Made by a program: the position numbers and the translations under genes
Notes under the pieces: model-generated
Databases searched by the model: none
What the model saw: the letters and a program-made list of their open reading frames with translations, nothing else
What the model was told of the DNA's origin: nothing
In this document: piece by piece, positions 17,901-29,000 of the stretch
How positions within the stretch are numbered: position 1 is the first letter of the stretch
Layout: each line of letters starts with the position of its first letter
Origin: G965267335 sp965267335
GTDB lineage: Bacteria > Bacteroidota > Bacteroidia > Cytophagales > JAAEPT01
DNA length: 64,000 bases
Direction of reading: 5' to 3'
NCBI GenBank assembly: GCA_965267335.1
Contig: OZ253953.1
Location: 3,968,001 to 4,032,000, forward strand

Positions 17901-20900
17901 ATGTGTGTTTGTAATATCCATATGAATATTAGCGGTACCTGCAGCCGTATTTGATAAGTCTATACTGAAAGGAGTACCCGTTCCATCACCGTTTGAGTCA
18001 CCAAATGACAGACCGAATCCTTCGTAAGTAGGAGAAGCTCCGGTAGCATCAATCTGTAATCTGCTATTTGCATCATCACGAGTCAGCGCATACTCACCGC
18101 CAGCGGTAGCTCCTACCCACCAGAACACTCCCTTACCTCCTACATTGTACTCAGTAGCTGAAGCATAATCGTCTTTTGCATAAGTGGTGTACGCTCCATT
18201 CTGAGCAATAGCAGCATTTGATACATTCAAGGTAACGTTTGGATTACCAGCCGTTGAATAGGTTACAACGTGAGGGCCGGCCCCTGTTGCAGAAGCTGGT
18301 GTAGCACCTGTACCAAAGTCCCAGGCATAGGTACTTGAACCGTTTGTCCCGGTTGAAGCATCAGTAAATGTTATTGATCCTCCTTCACAGACAGCTGCTG
18401 GAGCTGCACTGAAATTAGCTGTTAACGAAGTACAAGAAGAAGCGTTGGTTCCTAAGTTTACCGGAGTGCCTACACATCCACCTGCCGTTGTTTCTGTAAC
18501 TTCAATATTTGCGATTCCGGTCGTGTAATCAACAGTAATAGAATTAGTTCCATCACCAGAAACCAAACTTGCAGAACCAGTCACATTCCAAGAGTAAGAT
18601 GAACCTGCAGTATTAGTTACTGAATACGTCTCTCCAGTTGTATTGTCACAAACTGAAGTCAATCCTGTGATTGCACTGGTATTAGCTGCAGCATTAACCG
18701 TGATAACTTCAGCGGAATTGTCGCTTTCAGCCCCTTCAGAGATATCTAAAGTTACATTAATAGAACCTGCGTTGGAGAAGGTTACTGTATGTGGACCAGG
18801 TGTCGATGCTGATGCCGGAGTAGCTCCAGCTCCAAAATCCCATGCGTATACCGTTGCTCCACTTGTTCCTGTTGAGGCATCAGTAAAAGTTACTGTCTCA
18901 CCTTCACAAACTGTAGTTGATGATGAAGTAAAATCTGCTACAAGATTAATACATGAGGCTGCTGTCACATTGGTAGAAACAGGAGCACCAACACACCCAT
19001 TTGCGTCTGTTTCAGTTACACCAATGGTTGCTGGGCCTGTTGTGAAGTCAACCGTTATAGCATTCGTTGTTCCACCGGAGGCCTGTGTTCCACTACCTGT
19101 TACAGTCCACGCATATGATGATCCTGTTGTATTAGTAACTGAGTATGCTTCACCTGTCGCATTGTCACAAACTGATGTTGAACCTGTGATTGCCGATGTA
19201 GATGGCAAAGCATTCACTGTAATATTATCATTAGCACTACTATTGTCCCCTCCATCTGCAAGATCTAAGGTCACCGTTACAGGACCTGCAGTAGAATAAG
19301 TCACTGTATGAGGTCCGGCAGTAGTTGCTGAAGCAGGTGATGCTCCGGCACCGAAATCCCATGCATATGTAGTCGCTCCACTTGTACCGGTCGAAGCATC
19401 AGTAAAGGTAATTGTACCGCCCTCACAAACTTCCGTGGCCGATGAACTGAAGTTGGCAGTTAAACCAATACATGTTTGAGTATTGACTGTGGTTGACACC
19501 ATTGTACCAACACATCCATCAGAATTAGTTTCTGTCACTTCAATATCCGCAGAACCGATAGTAAAATCTACTGTAATAGAATTAGTTGTACCCCCTGAAG
19601 CCTGGGTTCCGCTTCCCGTAATATTCCATGCATACGAAGATCCAAGAGTATTGGTAACTGAATAGGTTACTCCGGTTTCATTCTCACATACAGTCGCAAG
19701 TCCCGAAATTGAACTTGTAGAAGGTGTAGCATTCACCACAACCGTGGTATTAACCGCAGCACTCGTACATCCGTTTTCAGTTGCTGTCACTGAGTAAACT
19801 CCTGCCATTGATGTTGTTGCCGATGCACTAACTGTAGGGTTTATACCTGATCCCGTATATGAATCCGGGCCAGTCCATGAATAAGTAGGCGTTCCTCCTG
19901 ACCCTAAAGTGGCGGTTAACGTTAAAGCGTCACCTTCACACACTGGTCCATTATTAGTGGCACTTGTGAGAGTAGGAGCTGTGTTTACTGCTACTGTAAC
20001 AGAGCTTGAAGCACCTGTAGCACAATTCGTAGCTGGTTCCACTACTACATCTTCTCCAGTACTAGCTGCTGCAAAATCAATTGTTACACTATTGGTTCCA
20101 TCTCCACTGCAGATTACCGCACCCGTTGGAACAGTCCAGTTGTAATCAGTCGCACCTGTCACAGCTGCAATGGCATACGTTACGCAACCGTCATCAGTAC
20201 AAACTGCAGTTGGTCCGGAAGTAAATGCACCCGCATCACCAGGAGTAACACAAGGTTCTGTTACTGTTATCACCTGACAATCCGTATCCACGGATGAACA
20301 TATCGCATTTGTTGCGGTCAAACAAACAGTATAGTCGCCAGCAGCCGCATACGTATATGAAGGGTCAGGAAGAGATGAAACTCCGGTACCATCACCGAAA
20401 TCCCATGAATAAGTCAGTGCTCCTATCGATCCATTGCTAAAATCTACGTCAAGGTCCGAGATCGATGAAGAGAATCCAGCAGTCACCGCAGGTGTTTCCG
20501 ATACAGTAACACAAGCCGTGCTATCTCCGCCAAAGTTTGTGGCCGTCACACAATAGGTACCGGGCTGATCTACGGTAATCGTAGAAGTGGTTTCACCTGT
20601 ACTCCAGCTATATGATTCCGCATGACAATCAACCGGATCGAGGGTAACATCACCACCTTCACAGAACGATTCTGTACCGCCTGTTACACCAGGTTTATCT
20701 ATGTTATCCCAACCAACAATGATCCAATCAAGAGTTAATGTTCCTGTCCAGGTATCATCATCATATCTAGGCAGAAAAGCAATCTGACGAATATTGTCGG
20801 CATCGACAGGATTATTTTCCCAGTTTTCAAATCTACCAGTATAATCTAATGTATAAGTATGATAAGTGTTGTCTCCCGGTAAATTAACTGTTACCGGATT

Positions 20901-22910
20901 CAATGATGTTGCACAAGGATTCCCACCATTACAGTTAGTAGTATTGTCTCCTAAATCAACCCGTAGGGTAATGGCATCTGAAGATTTAATTCGGAGGGTA
21001 ACAAACGGATAGTTCTCCATTTTTTGAGTTGTTTCTACACCTCCGTCATTGAACACAAACCCTGCCTGGTCATACTGTCCAGCACCACTACCTGCAGGTA
21101 CGTCAATTTCAAGTTCAGAACAACTTTCTGTAACAACAATATCTGTACCTGTTACCGGATATTCATCACCATCGGCATGGGCAAAGCTATTGGTATTCCA
21201 TCCTCCATCAGCACCCACGCATACCGGGACTGATTTCGTAATCACATCGGTATTGTTACACTCATCTTCAACCGTAAGTTCAACATCAAATATGCTACAC
21301 CCAGCACCAACTGAATAGTTGTGAGCAACGGAATCTCCTGTACCACCTGTGGCATCTCCAAAGTCCCAGGTCCAACTTGTCACACCGGAAGATGAATTTG
21401 ACTCATAAATTCCTTGTACTCCTTGTACTTGGTAACTAAAATCCGCAGTAGGAGCTGCCGGATAAACCTCCACAGTGCTTCTTCTGATACATCCTCCTTC
21501 ATCGGTTTGTACCTGATAAACACCTTCTTGGGTAGCCGTATAAGTGTTCGCTGATGTTGAAGCAGCCTGAACCACCACGCCATTTCTTCTCCACTCGAAT
21601 GTCCGGCTTCCATCTGCAGGAAGACCCGTATCTAATATTTTTGTTCCACTACAAAGGGAAACATTCGCACCTAAATCAGGCTCAGAACATACATCAGGAG
21701 GAGGAAGATAAAAGTTACCTGACATGATGAACAATGTAATTGCCTTCAAAGTAGCATTAAAGTACTGCCCGGCAGGTGCATTCGTGTTTTTATCATCTGT
21801 ATAAGCATTATCCAGATAAGTCTGGTACTGGGAAGCAAATCGATCTGTTGCCATACCAGTAACTGCGAAACATCCAACAAATGTATTACTATGATCTGAA
21901 TTGAACTGAGTACCATCCAGATAGTACCCTGATCCCATGTTGTTAGTCCCGGGTGAACCGTTTGCTGAGATTACCCAGTCTGTTACCAACTCACAATACG
22001 CTTTTGCATCAGCATTACCCCACCAAATGTAATCTACTGCTGACCGGAAAGGAGTTCTGATGGCATCGAAAAAGAATGTCTGACCATCCTGATAATAGTT
22101 ATTGACAATTGGGTCGGTTGCGAAACTACCGTCACTTCCTTTACACCAATCAGGAACAAGACCAGTTGAACTGTTCATAGCTAAATTGATCAATTCATAT
22201 CCATCATCAGCTAGTTTGTTCCAAAACGCAGCTTGACCGGGTTCAACATAGTTGGCAAAGACTCTGTAATAGGCAGGTGAAAAATACGATGGGTTTGTTA
22301 AATCGTTATACAAGGCTGAAGTATGATGACCTCCGAATTGATCTCCAGGTTTTAGCGTGTATCTACCGTGACCTGATGCTTGCTGATCAACCTCATGTTG
22401 CCTAATTCTTTGTACCATTGTCTGGCAGTCGCTCATATAACCAGACCATTGCCAATCAGCAACATAAAGTGCCATAGCAACATCTAATTCCGCATCCGTA
22501 GCACCATTCGCAGATACCACGTTACAGTTGCTTACCTGCACTTTCCAATGCATCACACCATTACCGTTCAGGTTGGCCTGGTAGAATTGCCAAAGGCCGT
22601 CAAATGTTGTTTTATCGCCAGCATAAGCAGCCAACAACATACCATACCCGATTCCTTCCGAAACCGAATGTGCCGGATTATCAAATAACACGAGTTTACC
22701 ACCACAAGGTGCATCAACTACATAATCATTCTTCCATGAATTATATGCTGCCAATGCATCAGCGGAGCTGGCACCGTTGGGCATTTTACCGTAAGCATAT
22801 GTAATGTTTTGAGGGAATGGATAGGCCTGGCCGTATACTTTTGTGATTAGTGATGTACAGAATATCACACCAATCGCCAGCGCCCCAATGAGCGTTTTTG
22901 TTAGTTTCAT
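14976..22910 (-). CDS. Giant secreted GH8 endoglucanase with PKD arrays and T9SS sorting domain
   Basis: Protein of 2644 aa. Signal peptide 1-27 (IGALAIGVIFCTSLITKVYG). Residues about 30-400 are a glycoside hydrolase family 8 catalytic domain: HSVSEGIGYGMLLAAYA with the expected general-acid Glu85, GNGVMHWKV, GATDAELDVAMAL with Asp139, and the later blocks VPDWCKG and YQDGQTFFFDAIRTPFR. GH8 enzymes cut beta-1,4 glucans (cellulose, chitosan, xylan). Then come an Ig-like domain (405-490), a PKD domain, a carbohydrate-binding-like domain (about 563-740), many PKD and Ig-like units (YAWDFGAGA... type), and two near-identical carbohydrate-binding-like modules at about 1571-1788 and 1966-2182. The last about 78 residues are a T9SS type A signal (ITVYPNPFDDETN ... 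LPAGVYIGKVIMDD). Extracellular or cell-surface cellulase-type enzyme. Confidence 0.92.
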   Translation of the reverse strand: MKLTKTLIGALAIGVIFCTSLITKVYGQAYPFPQNITYAYGKMPNGASSADALAAYNSWKNDYVVDAPCGGKLVLFDNPAHSVSEGIGYGMLLAAYAGDKTTFDGLWQFYQANLNGNGVMHWKVQVSNCNVVSANGATDAELDVAMALYVADWQWSGYMSDCQTMVQRIRQHEVDQQASGHGRYTLKPGDQFGGHHTSALYNDLTNPSYFSPAYYRVFANYVEPGQAAFWNKLADDGYELINLAMNSSTGLVPDWCKGSDGSFATDPIVNNYYQDGQTFFFDAIRTPFRSAVDYIWWGNADAKAYCELVTDWVISANGSPGTNNMGSGYYLDGTQFNSDHSNTFVGCFAVTGMATDRFASQYQTYLDNAYTDDKNTNAPAGQYFNATLKAITLFIMSGNFYLPPPDVCSEPDLGANVSLCSGTKILDTGLPADGSRTFEWRRNGVVVQAASTSANTYTATQEGVYQVQTDEGGCIRRSTVEVYPAAPTADFSYQVQGVQGIYESNSSSGVTSWTWDFGDATGGTGDSVAHNYSVGAGCSIFDVELTVEDECNNTDVITKSVPVCVGADGGWNTNSFAHADGDEYPVTGTDIVVTESCSELEIDVPAGSGAGQYDQAGFVFNDGGVETTQKMENYPFVTLRIKSSDAITLRVDLGDNTTNCNGGNPCATSLNPVTVNLPGDNTYHTYTLDYTGRFENWENNPVDADNIRQIAFLPRYDDDTWTGTLTLDWIIVGWDNIDKPGVTGGTESFCEGGDVTLDPVDCHAESYSWSTGETTSTITVDQPGTYCVTATNFGGDSTACVTVSETPAVTAGFSSSISDLDVDFSNGSIGALTYSWDFGDGTGVSSLPDPSYTYAAAGDYTVCLTATNAICSSVDTDCQVITVTEPCVTPGDAGAFTSGPTAVCTDDGCVTYAIAAVTGATDYNWTVPTGAVICSGDGTNSVTIDFAAASTGEDVVVEPATNCATGASSSVTVAVNTAPTLTSATNNGPVCEGDALTLTATLGSGGTPTYSWTGPDSYTGSGINPTVSASATTSMAGVYSVTATENGCTSAAVNTTVVVNATPSTSSISGLATVCENETGVTYSVTNTLGSSYAWNITGSGTQASGGTTNSITVDFTIGSADIEVTETNSDGCVGTMVSTTVNTQTCIGLTANFSSSATEVCEGGTITFTDASTGTSGATTYAWDFGAGASPASATTAGPHTVTYSTAGPVTVTLDLADGGDNSSANDNITVNALPSTSAITGSTSVCDNATGEAYSVTNTTGSSYAWTVTGSGTQASGGTTNAITVDFTTGPATIGVTETDANGCVGAPVSTNVTAASCINLVADFTSSSTTVCEGETVTFTDASTGTSGATVYAWDFGAGATPASASTPGPHTVTFSNAGSINVTLDISEGAESDNSAEVITVNAAANTSAITGLTSVCDNTTGETYSVTNTAGSSYSWNVTGSASLVSGDGTNSITVDYTTGIANIEVTETTAGGCVGTPVNLGTNASSCTSLTANFSAAPAAVCEGGSITFTDASTGTNGSSTYAWDFGTGATPASATGAGPHVVTYSTAGNPNVTLNVSNAAIAQNGAYTTYAKDDYASATEYNVGGKGVFWWVGATAGGEYALTRDDANSRLQIDATGASPTYEGFGLSFGDSNGDGTGTPFSIDLSNTAAGTANIHMDITNTHAAEEAIFSFSLQDINGNSVEILYEPWGDITWANQWKKAEVTVPASSTQTVDLDMTGAFIATAWGCADARNCPTVDSTTFDWTQVTGMGVIINGGAGVDIANNPFTGTIYFEDFQLGQATSESDDYTSSVTVEAGPTTGAITGSEFVCKNETGVSYSVTNTAGSTYSWNVNGATIASGAGTSSITVDYTTSHATIEVTETSSAGCVGTTSSLGITAQDCGGSGPTASFTTDVTTVCEGDDVVFTDASTGSGLTYAWDFGAGATPSTATTAGPHTVTYATAGSSTASLTVTTPGGTQNGAFANYAKDDFASATPYDDGAGFGVYWWPDAPTAIYGLTRDDANSRLQIDATAADPAYETFGLGFGDSNGDGTGTPYTVDLSGNAVGTANLHLVITNNHAADEAIVTFSLQDINGNSAEILYEPWADINWGNQWKKAIATIPASSTQTVDIDMTGAFMATAWGCGDALNCPTVDSTTFDWTQVTGIGVHINGGAGTDIPNDPFTGSLYFEDFMLGQAPSSASGTDNTTTLITVNDCNTLTAGFTMDQTSICENASVTFTNATTGASGTETYAWDFGAGATPATATGAGPHTVTYSTAGAPTITLTVTDGADSDVATDNVTVTTCGGTHDADFTADVTTVCEGESVTFTDATTGASGSQTYSWDFGTGATPPTATGAGPHTVTYSTAGSINVSLTVNDGTDDIETKTGYITVNAAGSLTASVSIAGPSAICGTSGTYSATPTNGGATPSYQWYKNSVAVGTDNAIYSDAALTVGDAIHVEMTTSDACASPTVSTSNTITVTSTGGLATPVITGNNYPDCNSTETYMVTPSSGTSTFIWDYAPTEDAGGGSNDDFVTFSFGASSTGFLLRVIEQDGACTSSWGTMVIQDCGTTPTSIDGLTDASITVYPNPFDDETNIVIDENLAGEATVQILDVSGQTVYSGIHQTGDVISVGDDLPAGVYIGKVIMDDQLATFKLVKQ
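16362..17015 (-). repeat. Carbohydrate-binding-like module, copy 2 of the GH8 protein
   Basis: Encodes about 218 residues beginning NGAFANYAKDDFASATPYDD and ending FEDFMLGQAP. It is about 75-80% identical by eye to the copy at 17545-18200, sharing GLTRDDANSRLQIDAT-like, FGDSNGDGTGTP, SLQDINGNS, EILYEPW and ASSTQTVD blocks. A recent in-gene duplication. Confidence 0.85.
17545..18200 (-). repeat. Carbohydrate-binding-like module, copy 1 of the GH8 protein
   Basis: Encodes about 218 residues beginning NGAYTTYAKDDYASATEYNV and ending FEDFQLGQAT. Partner of 16362-17015. The two copies are separated by PKD and Ig-like units, so the duplication carried more than the module alone. Confidence 0.85.
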
Positions 22911-22923
22911 AAGTATCTTAATA

Positions 22924-22964
22924 TTTGGTAAGGTTAAAGCAGAAGTGTTTTTTGGTAAGGTTAC
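22924..22964 (-). promoter_or_regulatory. Two copies of a GTAAGGTTA palindromic motif in the GH8 leader
   Basis: TTTGGTAAGGTTA is present at 22924-22936 and again at 22951-22963. The core GTAA-GG-TTA(A/C) is an inverted repeat (22928-22937, 22955-22964). A weak promoter lies upstream on the minus strand (TTTG 23006-23009, 16 nt, TATATTAG 22982-22989), which would put both sites inside the first 50 nt of the transcript. The same core lies at the start site of the neighbouring giant CotH gene. Confidence 0.4.
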
Positions 22965-23032
22965 TTTTGCTTTAAGAACTTCTAATATAGGTATTTTATA
23001 ATAAACAAAGAAATTATAGTACTATGTCGTCC

Positions 23033-26000
23033 TTACTTTTCTTTGATAAATTTTTCCACAAAGACCGTTTCCTTAGAAATAAGTACGATTTGATATACCC
23101 CTGACATTAAATCACGACCTATCTTTTGTCCAACTCCGGTTTCACCTGAACCACGTTCCATTACCACACCTCGCATATCATATACTGTGTACTCATAGGT
23201 GCCTGAAACCGAGCTTTCAGCTAATAAAACAGCTTCATCACTAAATGGGTTAGGATAAATCCTGATATCCACCTCAATTTGGTCCCCCAATCCATTAACA
23301 CAGTCTGAAGTCACGGTCAAGCTTACTGTTGACCCTACACATCCACTAGCGGTAGTTTGCTGTACCGTAATATTCCCTGCTCCGGTTTGAGATGAGGATG
23401 AGGTTATGATCTGGTCACTGCCTTGCCCTGTATTTATCGTCATAAATGAAGGTACATTCCAATTATAAATTGAACCGCTTGTAGCTGGCACTGAATATAC
23501 TTCTCCACTTGTGTTACATGGAATTGTTGAGTTTCCTGAGATCGCAGTTATATTATCAGGATCGTCAACGCCAATTGTAATAACATTGGAGTTGGCCGGA
23601 TTTGCTGTAACACAAGCCGAAGAACTGGTCAAAACTAACTGAACAGTTTGCCCATCTGTAAGGGCATTCGTTACATAACTATCTGAATTATTACCCACAT
23701 CACTACCATCAACCAGCCATTGATAATCTGGTGAAGTACCCTCATTTGAGTTTGTAGAAGTAAATGTGATAGTCTCACCTGCACAAATTGGATTCTTGCT
23801 CGCGGTAATTGAGCTTGAAACTACCTGACTTGTTGAACTCGTAATATTCACATCATCGGTTTCATCCGGACAGCTTCCATTCGATACTGTCCACCGAAGT
23901 GTTACAGTCCCCGGGTTAATCCCGGACGCTGCACTGACAGGATCATTGGGGTCACTGATTGTTACCGGCCCAGATATGACTGACCAGATTCCCGTTCCCA
24001 CTGAAGGTGATGTAGCTGTCAAATTAGTACTGGACCCACAAATTGTTTGATCGTTACCGGCATTAGCTATGGATGGTGCCTGATCAACTGTAATTGTTTC
24101 AGTAGTTGATGTAGCCGGGCTTCCTGAGGCACATCCAAGCGATGAGTTCATTACAACATATATTTGAGTTCCGTCTGACGGGCTAACCAGGTTAAACGTA
24201 TTGGTTGTTGAGGCTGCACCTTGACTCACAGAATTGACAAACCACTCATAAGTTGGAGTCGTTCCCCCGTTTACCGGTAAGGCCGTGTAAACCTGATTTT
24301 CTCCTTCACAAATTTGTGCACCCGCTGGCGTTAAACTTACTGAAGCCGGAGCCGCAGCCGTTCGTGTAATGGTAATATCATCACTTGAAGCAGCACAAGT
24401 ACCATTGGTAACTGTCCACCTTAAAGTAACAACCCCTACAGGAATCGCTGTAACTGCACTATTAGGGTTCGTATTATCACTGATTGTTACCGATGTCCCG
24501 CTCACTTGTGTCCAAACTCCAGAACCAATGGCAGGATTATTTCCTGTTAGAATAGTGTTGTCTGAACAGATACTTTGATCTGCTCCTGCTGTGGCTGTGG
24601 TTGGGTTAGCATCTCTGGTAATCGTCACTTGATCTGTAGAAGTTGAACAGACACCATTTGAAATTACTATTTCGAAAACATTGTCCCCTAACGACAGTCC
24701 TGTTACCGATGAAGAAGGGTCACTCGGGTTGGTGACAGCCGCAGAACCGGAGATCACATTCCAGTTAACCGTTCCAACAGTCGGAATACTACCGCTCAAT
24801 GAACCTGAGGTGGAACAAACGGATTGATCTCCGCCAGCATTGGCTACGGATGGATTCTCATCTCTTGTTATCGTTACTTCATCCGTTGAACTCGGACAGC
24901 TTCCATTAGTAACCTCCCATCTGAAGACATTGTCACCTATACCTAGATTTGTCACACTGCTACCCGGATCGGTTGGGGAAACTATGGTTGCGCCCCCAGA
25001 GATCACGATCCAAGAACCTGATCCGGTTGTTGGTGTGGTAGCCGATAAATTGGTACCTGATGAGCAAACAGTTTCATCTCCTCCTGCGACTGCCGTTGAT
25101 GGATTTGCATCACGGGTGATCGTAACATCATCGGTTTCATCCGGGCATGCGCCATTTGATATATTGACTCTAAGAACATTATCACCCTGGTTCAACCCTG
25201 TAATCGTAGTAGACGGATCATTCGAATTAGTGAATGTTCCTCCACCTGAGACTAAAGTCCATGTCAATGTTCCAACACTTGGTGAAGTGGCCGATAGCGT
25301 GGTATTATCTGCACAAATTGCCTGATCGTTACCAGCAAAAGCCACACTTGGACTCGCATCGATATTGATTGTGACCTGATCAGTTGATGGTGTACAAACT
25401 CCGTTACTAATTTCCCATTCCAAAACAGCTGTTCCCGCCCCGGAAATTGTAACAGCAGATGACTCGGAGCTTGGATCATCGACTGATAAAATCCCTGCTC
25501 CGGAAACAATTGTCCATGTGCCGGTCTCTCCAGCCCCAGGAGCATTAGCAGCTAAATTCACTAAATCAGATTCACAGACCGACTGGTTCGCTCCTGCGCT
25601 CGCTGTGGTCACTGAAGTCGTACTTGTTATCTCAACTTCATCGGTTTCATCGGGGCATACACCTCCTGTTGATACCGTCCATCTGTAGATATTAGACCCG
25701 GCCGTCATACCGGAGACCGTAGTAGCCGGATCGTTGGAGTTTCCAAACGTACCATTCCCGGTAACTACTGACCAAGTCCCTGTACCACTTGTAGCTGCGC
25801 TCGCATTCAACGTTGTACCGGACCCACAAACCGTTTCATCGGCACCAGCAAATGCAGCCGAAGGAGCCTCTTCTCTTGTTATAGTTATTTCATCTGTCGA
25901 AGGGGTACATACCCCGTTTGAAATTGTCCATCTAAACGTATTCGCACCAACACCTAATGTATTAACCGTTGTATTTGCATTATTTGCATTTACAAAGTTC

Positions 26001-29000
26001 CCCGAACCGCCTTCTAAAGTCCATTCACCACTTCCTACCGAAGGTGTATTTCCAGGCAATACTATTGAGGAGGCACATATCGTTTGGTCAATTCCAGCAC
26101 TTGCCGTTGTTGGGGCAGCATCTACGGTAATATATGATGGCTTTAACATCACATCATTGTCGACTCCATCAGAAACTGTCAATTGCACGTTCTTAGTTCC
26201 TGCAGTGAAATAGGTCACGGTATGAGGTCCTGCCCCGGTTGCTGTTGATGGAAATGAACCTGCACCAAAGTCCCAATTCCAAGAGGTGGCATCAGTACTA
26301 TTATCTGTAAAAGTAACCGTACTACCCTCACAAATGGCTGTGTTATCAGCGGTAAAATCTGCAGCCACGGTTGAACAATTTTCTACAAAGGCAACAACAG
26401 GAACACGATCACAAGGACCGGGACCCGAAGAAAATTCCCAATTGTACAAATAAAAGAACCAGCCTTGGTTATCCGCCCAATCCGGTTCGGTTCGATATAT
26501 CTCAATAAAGCCAGGAGCTTCATAAGGATTGGATGGTCCCCAGGCAGTACCGGTGTTTCCACTCATTGCTAACTCACCTGTACTTCCCTCAGCATCAATC
26601 CACAGACCAGATGCCGGAGTTAGCTCAAATCCTAATGGTATTCGTTGCCATCCACCAGAGGTGATTGACACAGTTCTAGTATGCAAAGGTGTCAGACTTC
26701 CGGCATCGGGACCTGAAGAGACAGTAATTGTCACGTCCTGAGGTCCATCGGCATCAACCCAAACAGCATCCAGGACAAGATCCTGAAGGACATTGAATTT
26801 CAATTTATACCCCGCATTATCAAAATCATCGTTTGTCCAAACATCTCCTCCCGGCTCTGTAGTCGTTGCCGGACCTACGGTGCCATTGAAGAAATCAGCA
26901 TCTTCAACATAATAGGTTGTGGTTGCAGTGTGATTAGGCGTAGTATAGTTATCCCCACTATGGATCAAACTACCTCCGGTCGGTGCATCATACCAGTCAT
27001 AGTTCGAGGGCCCTGTAACCGAGAGATTGAAAACACCACCTGGCTCGCATATAGTATCGTGAGTTGGAACCGCTGCTGCCGAAGTTACTATAGCCTCATC
27101 GGTTGAATTTGGACAAGAACCTCCTGAGACCGTAACAGAATAAGTAGCCGGGGTTGTCACCGTTAATTGAGGTGAGGTCTCCCCTCCCATTAGTACCGCA
27201 TCTTCATACCATGTAAAGTTCAAAGCAGGGTTGGTGAGCCCAGTTGCGAATGTATAAGTAGCTGGTGAACAAAGTTCGGCATCAGGACCAAGGTTTACAG
27301 TGAAATTATCGTAAATCTCTACCTCGTCTGTTTGTACGCAACCAAGCGAATCAACTTGTAAACTATATGTTCCGCTTAGTATTACATTTAAGGTGCTTGA
27401 TGTTCCTACAGGTGAACCTTCTCTATACCATTGAAAAGATCGATTCGTATGAGGACCGGTTAATCCAGAATTCAATGTGATACTTCCACCCGAAATGCAT
27501 AAATAATCATCAGCTCCCAAATCAACCGGAGAACAAGGACATTGAACATAGGGACCTCCAGGAGAACCTCCCACACAACCGACAAACCAATTTGCCGGGT
27601 CATTGAGATTGCCTGCCGGGTCATCTAATTCGAGCGTAAACCCCATTCCATCAGCACCGGTTGGCCATGGTGCCACATCATCATAGGTAACATCGGATTT
27701 TAAAACTCCAATACTGTTGTACAACCGGAGCCGTTCTCCACCATTACTTAATTTGAAGTTAAAAGGACCTACCTTGTTTGCTACAGATGGATGGTTTGCA
27801 GTGAACATAGAATCATTGCGGAATATGACTAAATACTCATCGGGGTTCAGTACTGTTCCGGAAGGAATTATAAATTCATTAAAATCATTTCCGTCTTTAA
27901 ACACCCAACCAGATAAATCAACTGTACCATTACCGTGATTGTAAAGTTCAACCCAATCACCTGCGTCATATGCATCACTTGAGTTGTAATTAATTTCATT
28001 GAAAGTTATCTGACCAATATTCGATGTGCTATTGAAATTAGCCGTAAGAGAGGCATTTTGAGTAAAAGTTATATCATTACTAACACTTCCTGTTGATAAC
28101 GACACACCACTTGCTGACCAATTGCTAAACTCGTATCCTTCGTTAGGGTACGCTGTAACCTCCACCGGACAACCACCAAAATAAACTCCTGACCAAGGAT
28201 AGGTGTCAGGGATAACCGTACTAATCTTAACAACGCCAGCTCCGGCCGGACTTACATCAACAGTTATAGTATATTGACCAGAAACTCCGGAAAGCTGGCC
28301 TTCAATGTCATCTCTGGCATAAGCGGGTCGATCATCCATATAATCTTTTATGTGATCCACATTACCTGGCCATTGTGCCGCACCCGGCCAGTCAGTCCAG
28401 CGGTCATGATGATTAGAAATCTCAGAGGAAATTACGGCTGCAATGGCATCGGCACTGTCTTTATAATTATCCGGATCAAAAGTTGTATTAATAAGGTCAG
28501 CATACCTTTCCGCAAAGTAGCATTTAAAGTCATCGTTGGTCAATAACTTTTTGAGCATAGGGCTGTGAACATTATCAGTAGCATTGACCACCCGATCCAA
28601 TTCATCATCTGAAGCCGGATAGCCACCCCACATATTTAACCCAAAATCGGTGTCAAAATATATGTACCTCCATTTATTTCCTGTCTCGGGTGAACTCCAG
28701 TACCGAATGTTGTTATGCGGCCAATCTCCGTTTTGGTGGTAGGTCTCAACTGCGAAGTAGTCAACGAAATTTTCAATGTCCAACATATCTTTTACCTGAT
28801 CGTAGTTGGCACTATTGGTCATATCATTGTTTTCAACGAAATCCAACAGAGCTGTAAATCCGTCTCCTGACCCTTGCTTCACATCACCATCAAATTCTAA
28901 GAAATTAACATCTTTATGATCTACTCCATGGTTTGCTTCAACGTATTCCGGGTTTACTCTTTCCCTCATGTTATGTATGCCCCAGTACTCTCCATTAATA

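Noticed and set aside
18643..19299. A 218-codon plus-strand open frame inside the GH8 gene, and similar long plus-strand frames at 24840-25325 and 25734-26213
   Set aside because: They are antisense to repetitive PKD/Ig and SprB-like coding sequence, lack signal or domain character, and are Val/Ser/Pro-rich mirror images of Thr/Gly/Asp-rich repeats.
24355..26115. Regularly spaced repeats that could suggest a CRISPR array
   Set aside because: The 250-bp units lie in one open reading frame, diverge at synonymous sites and encode protein repeats; no short identical repeats with unique spacers exist.
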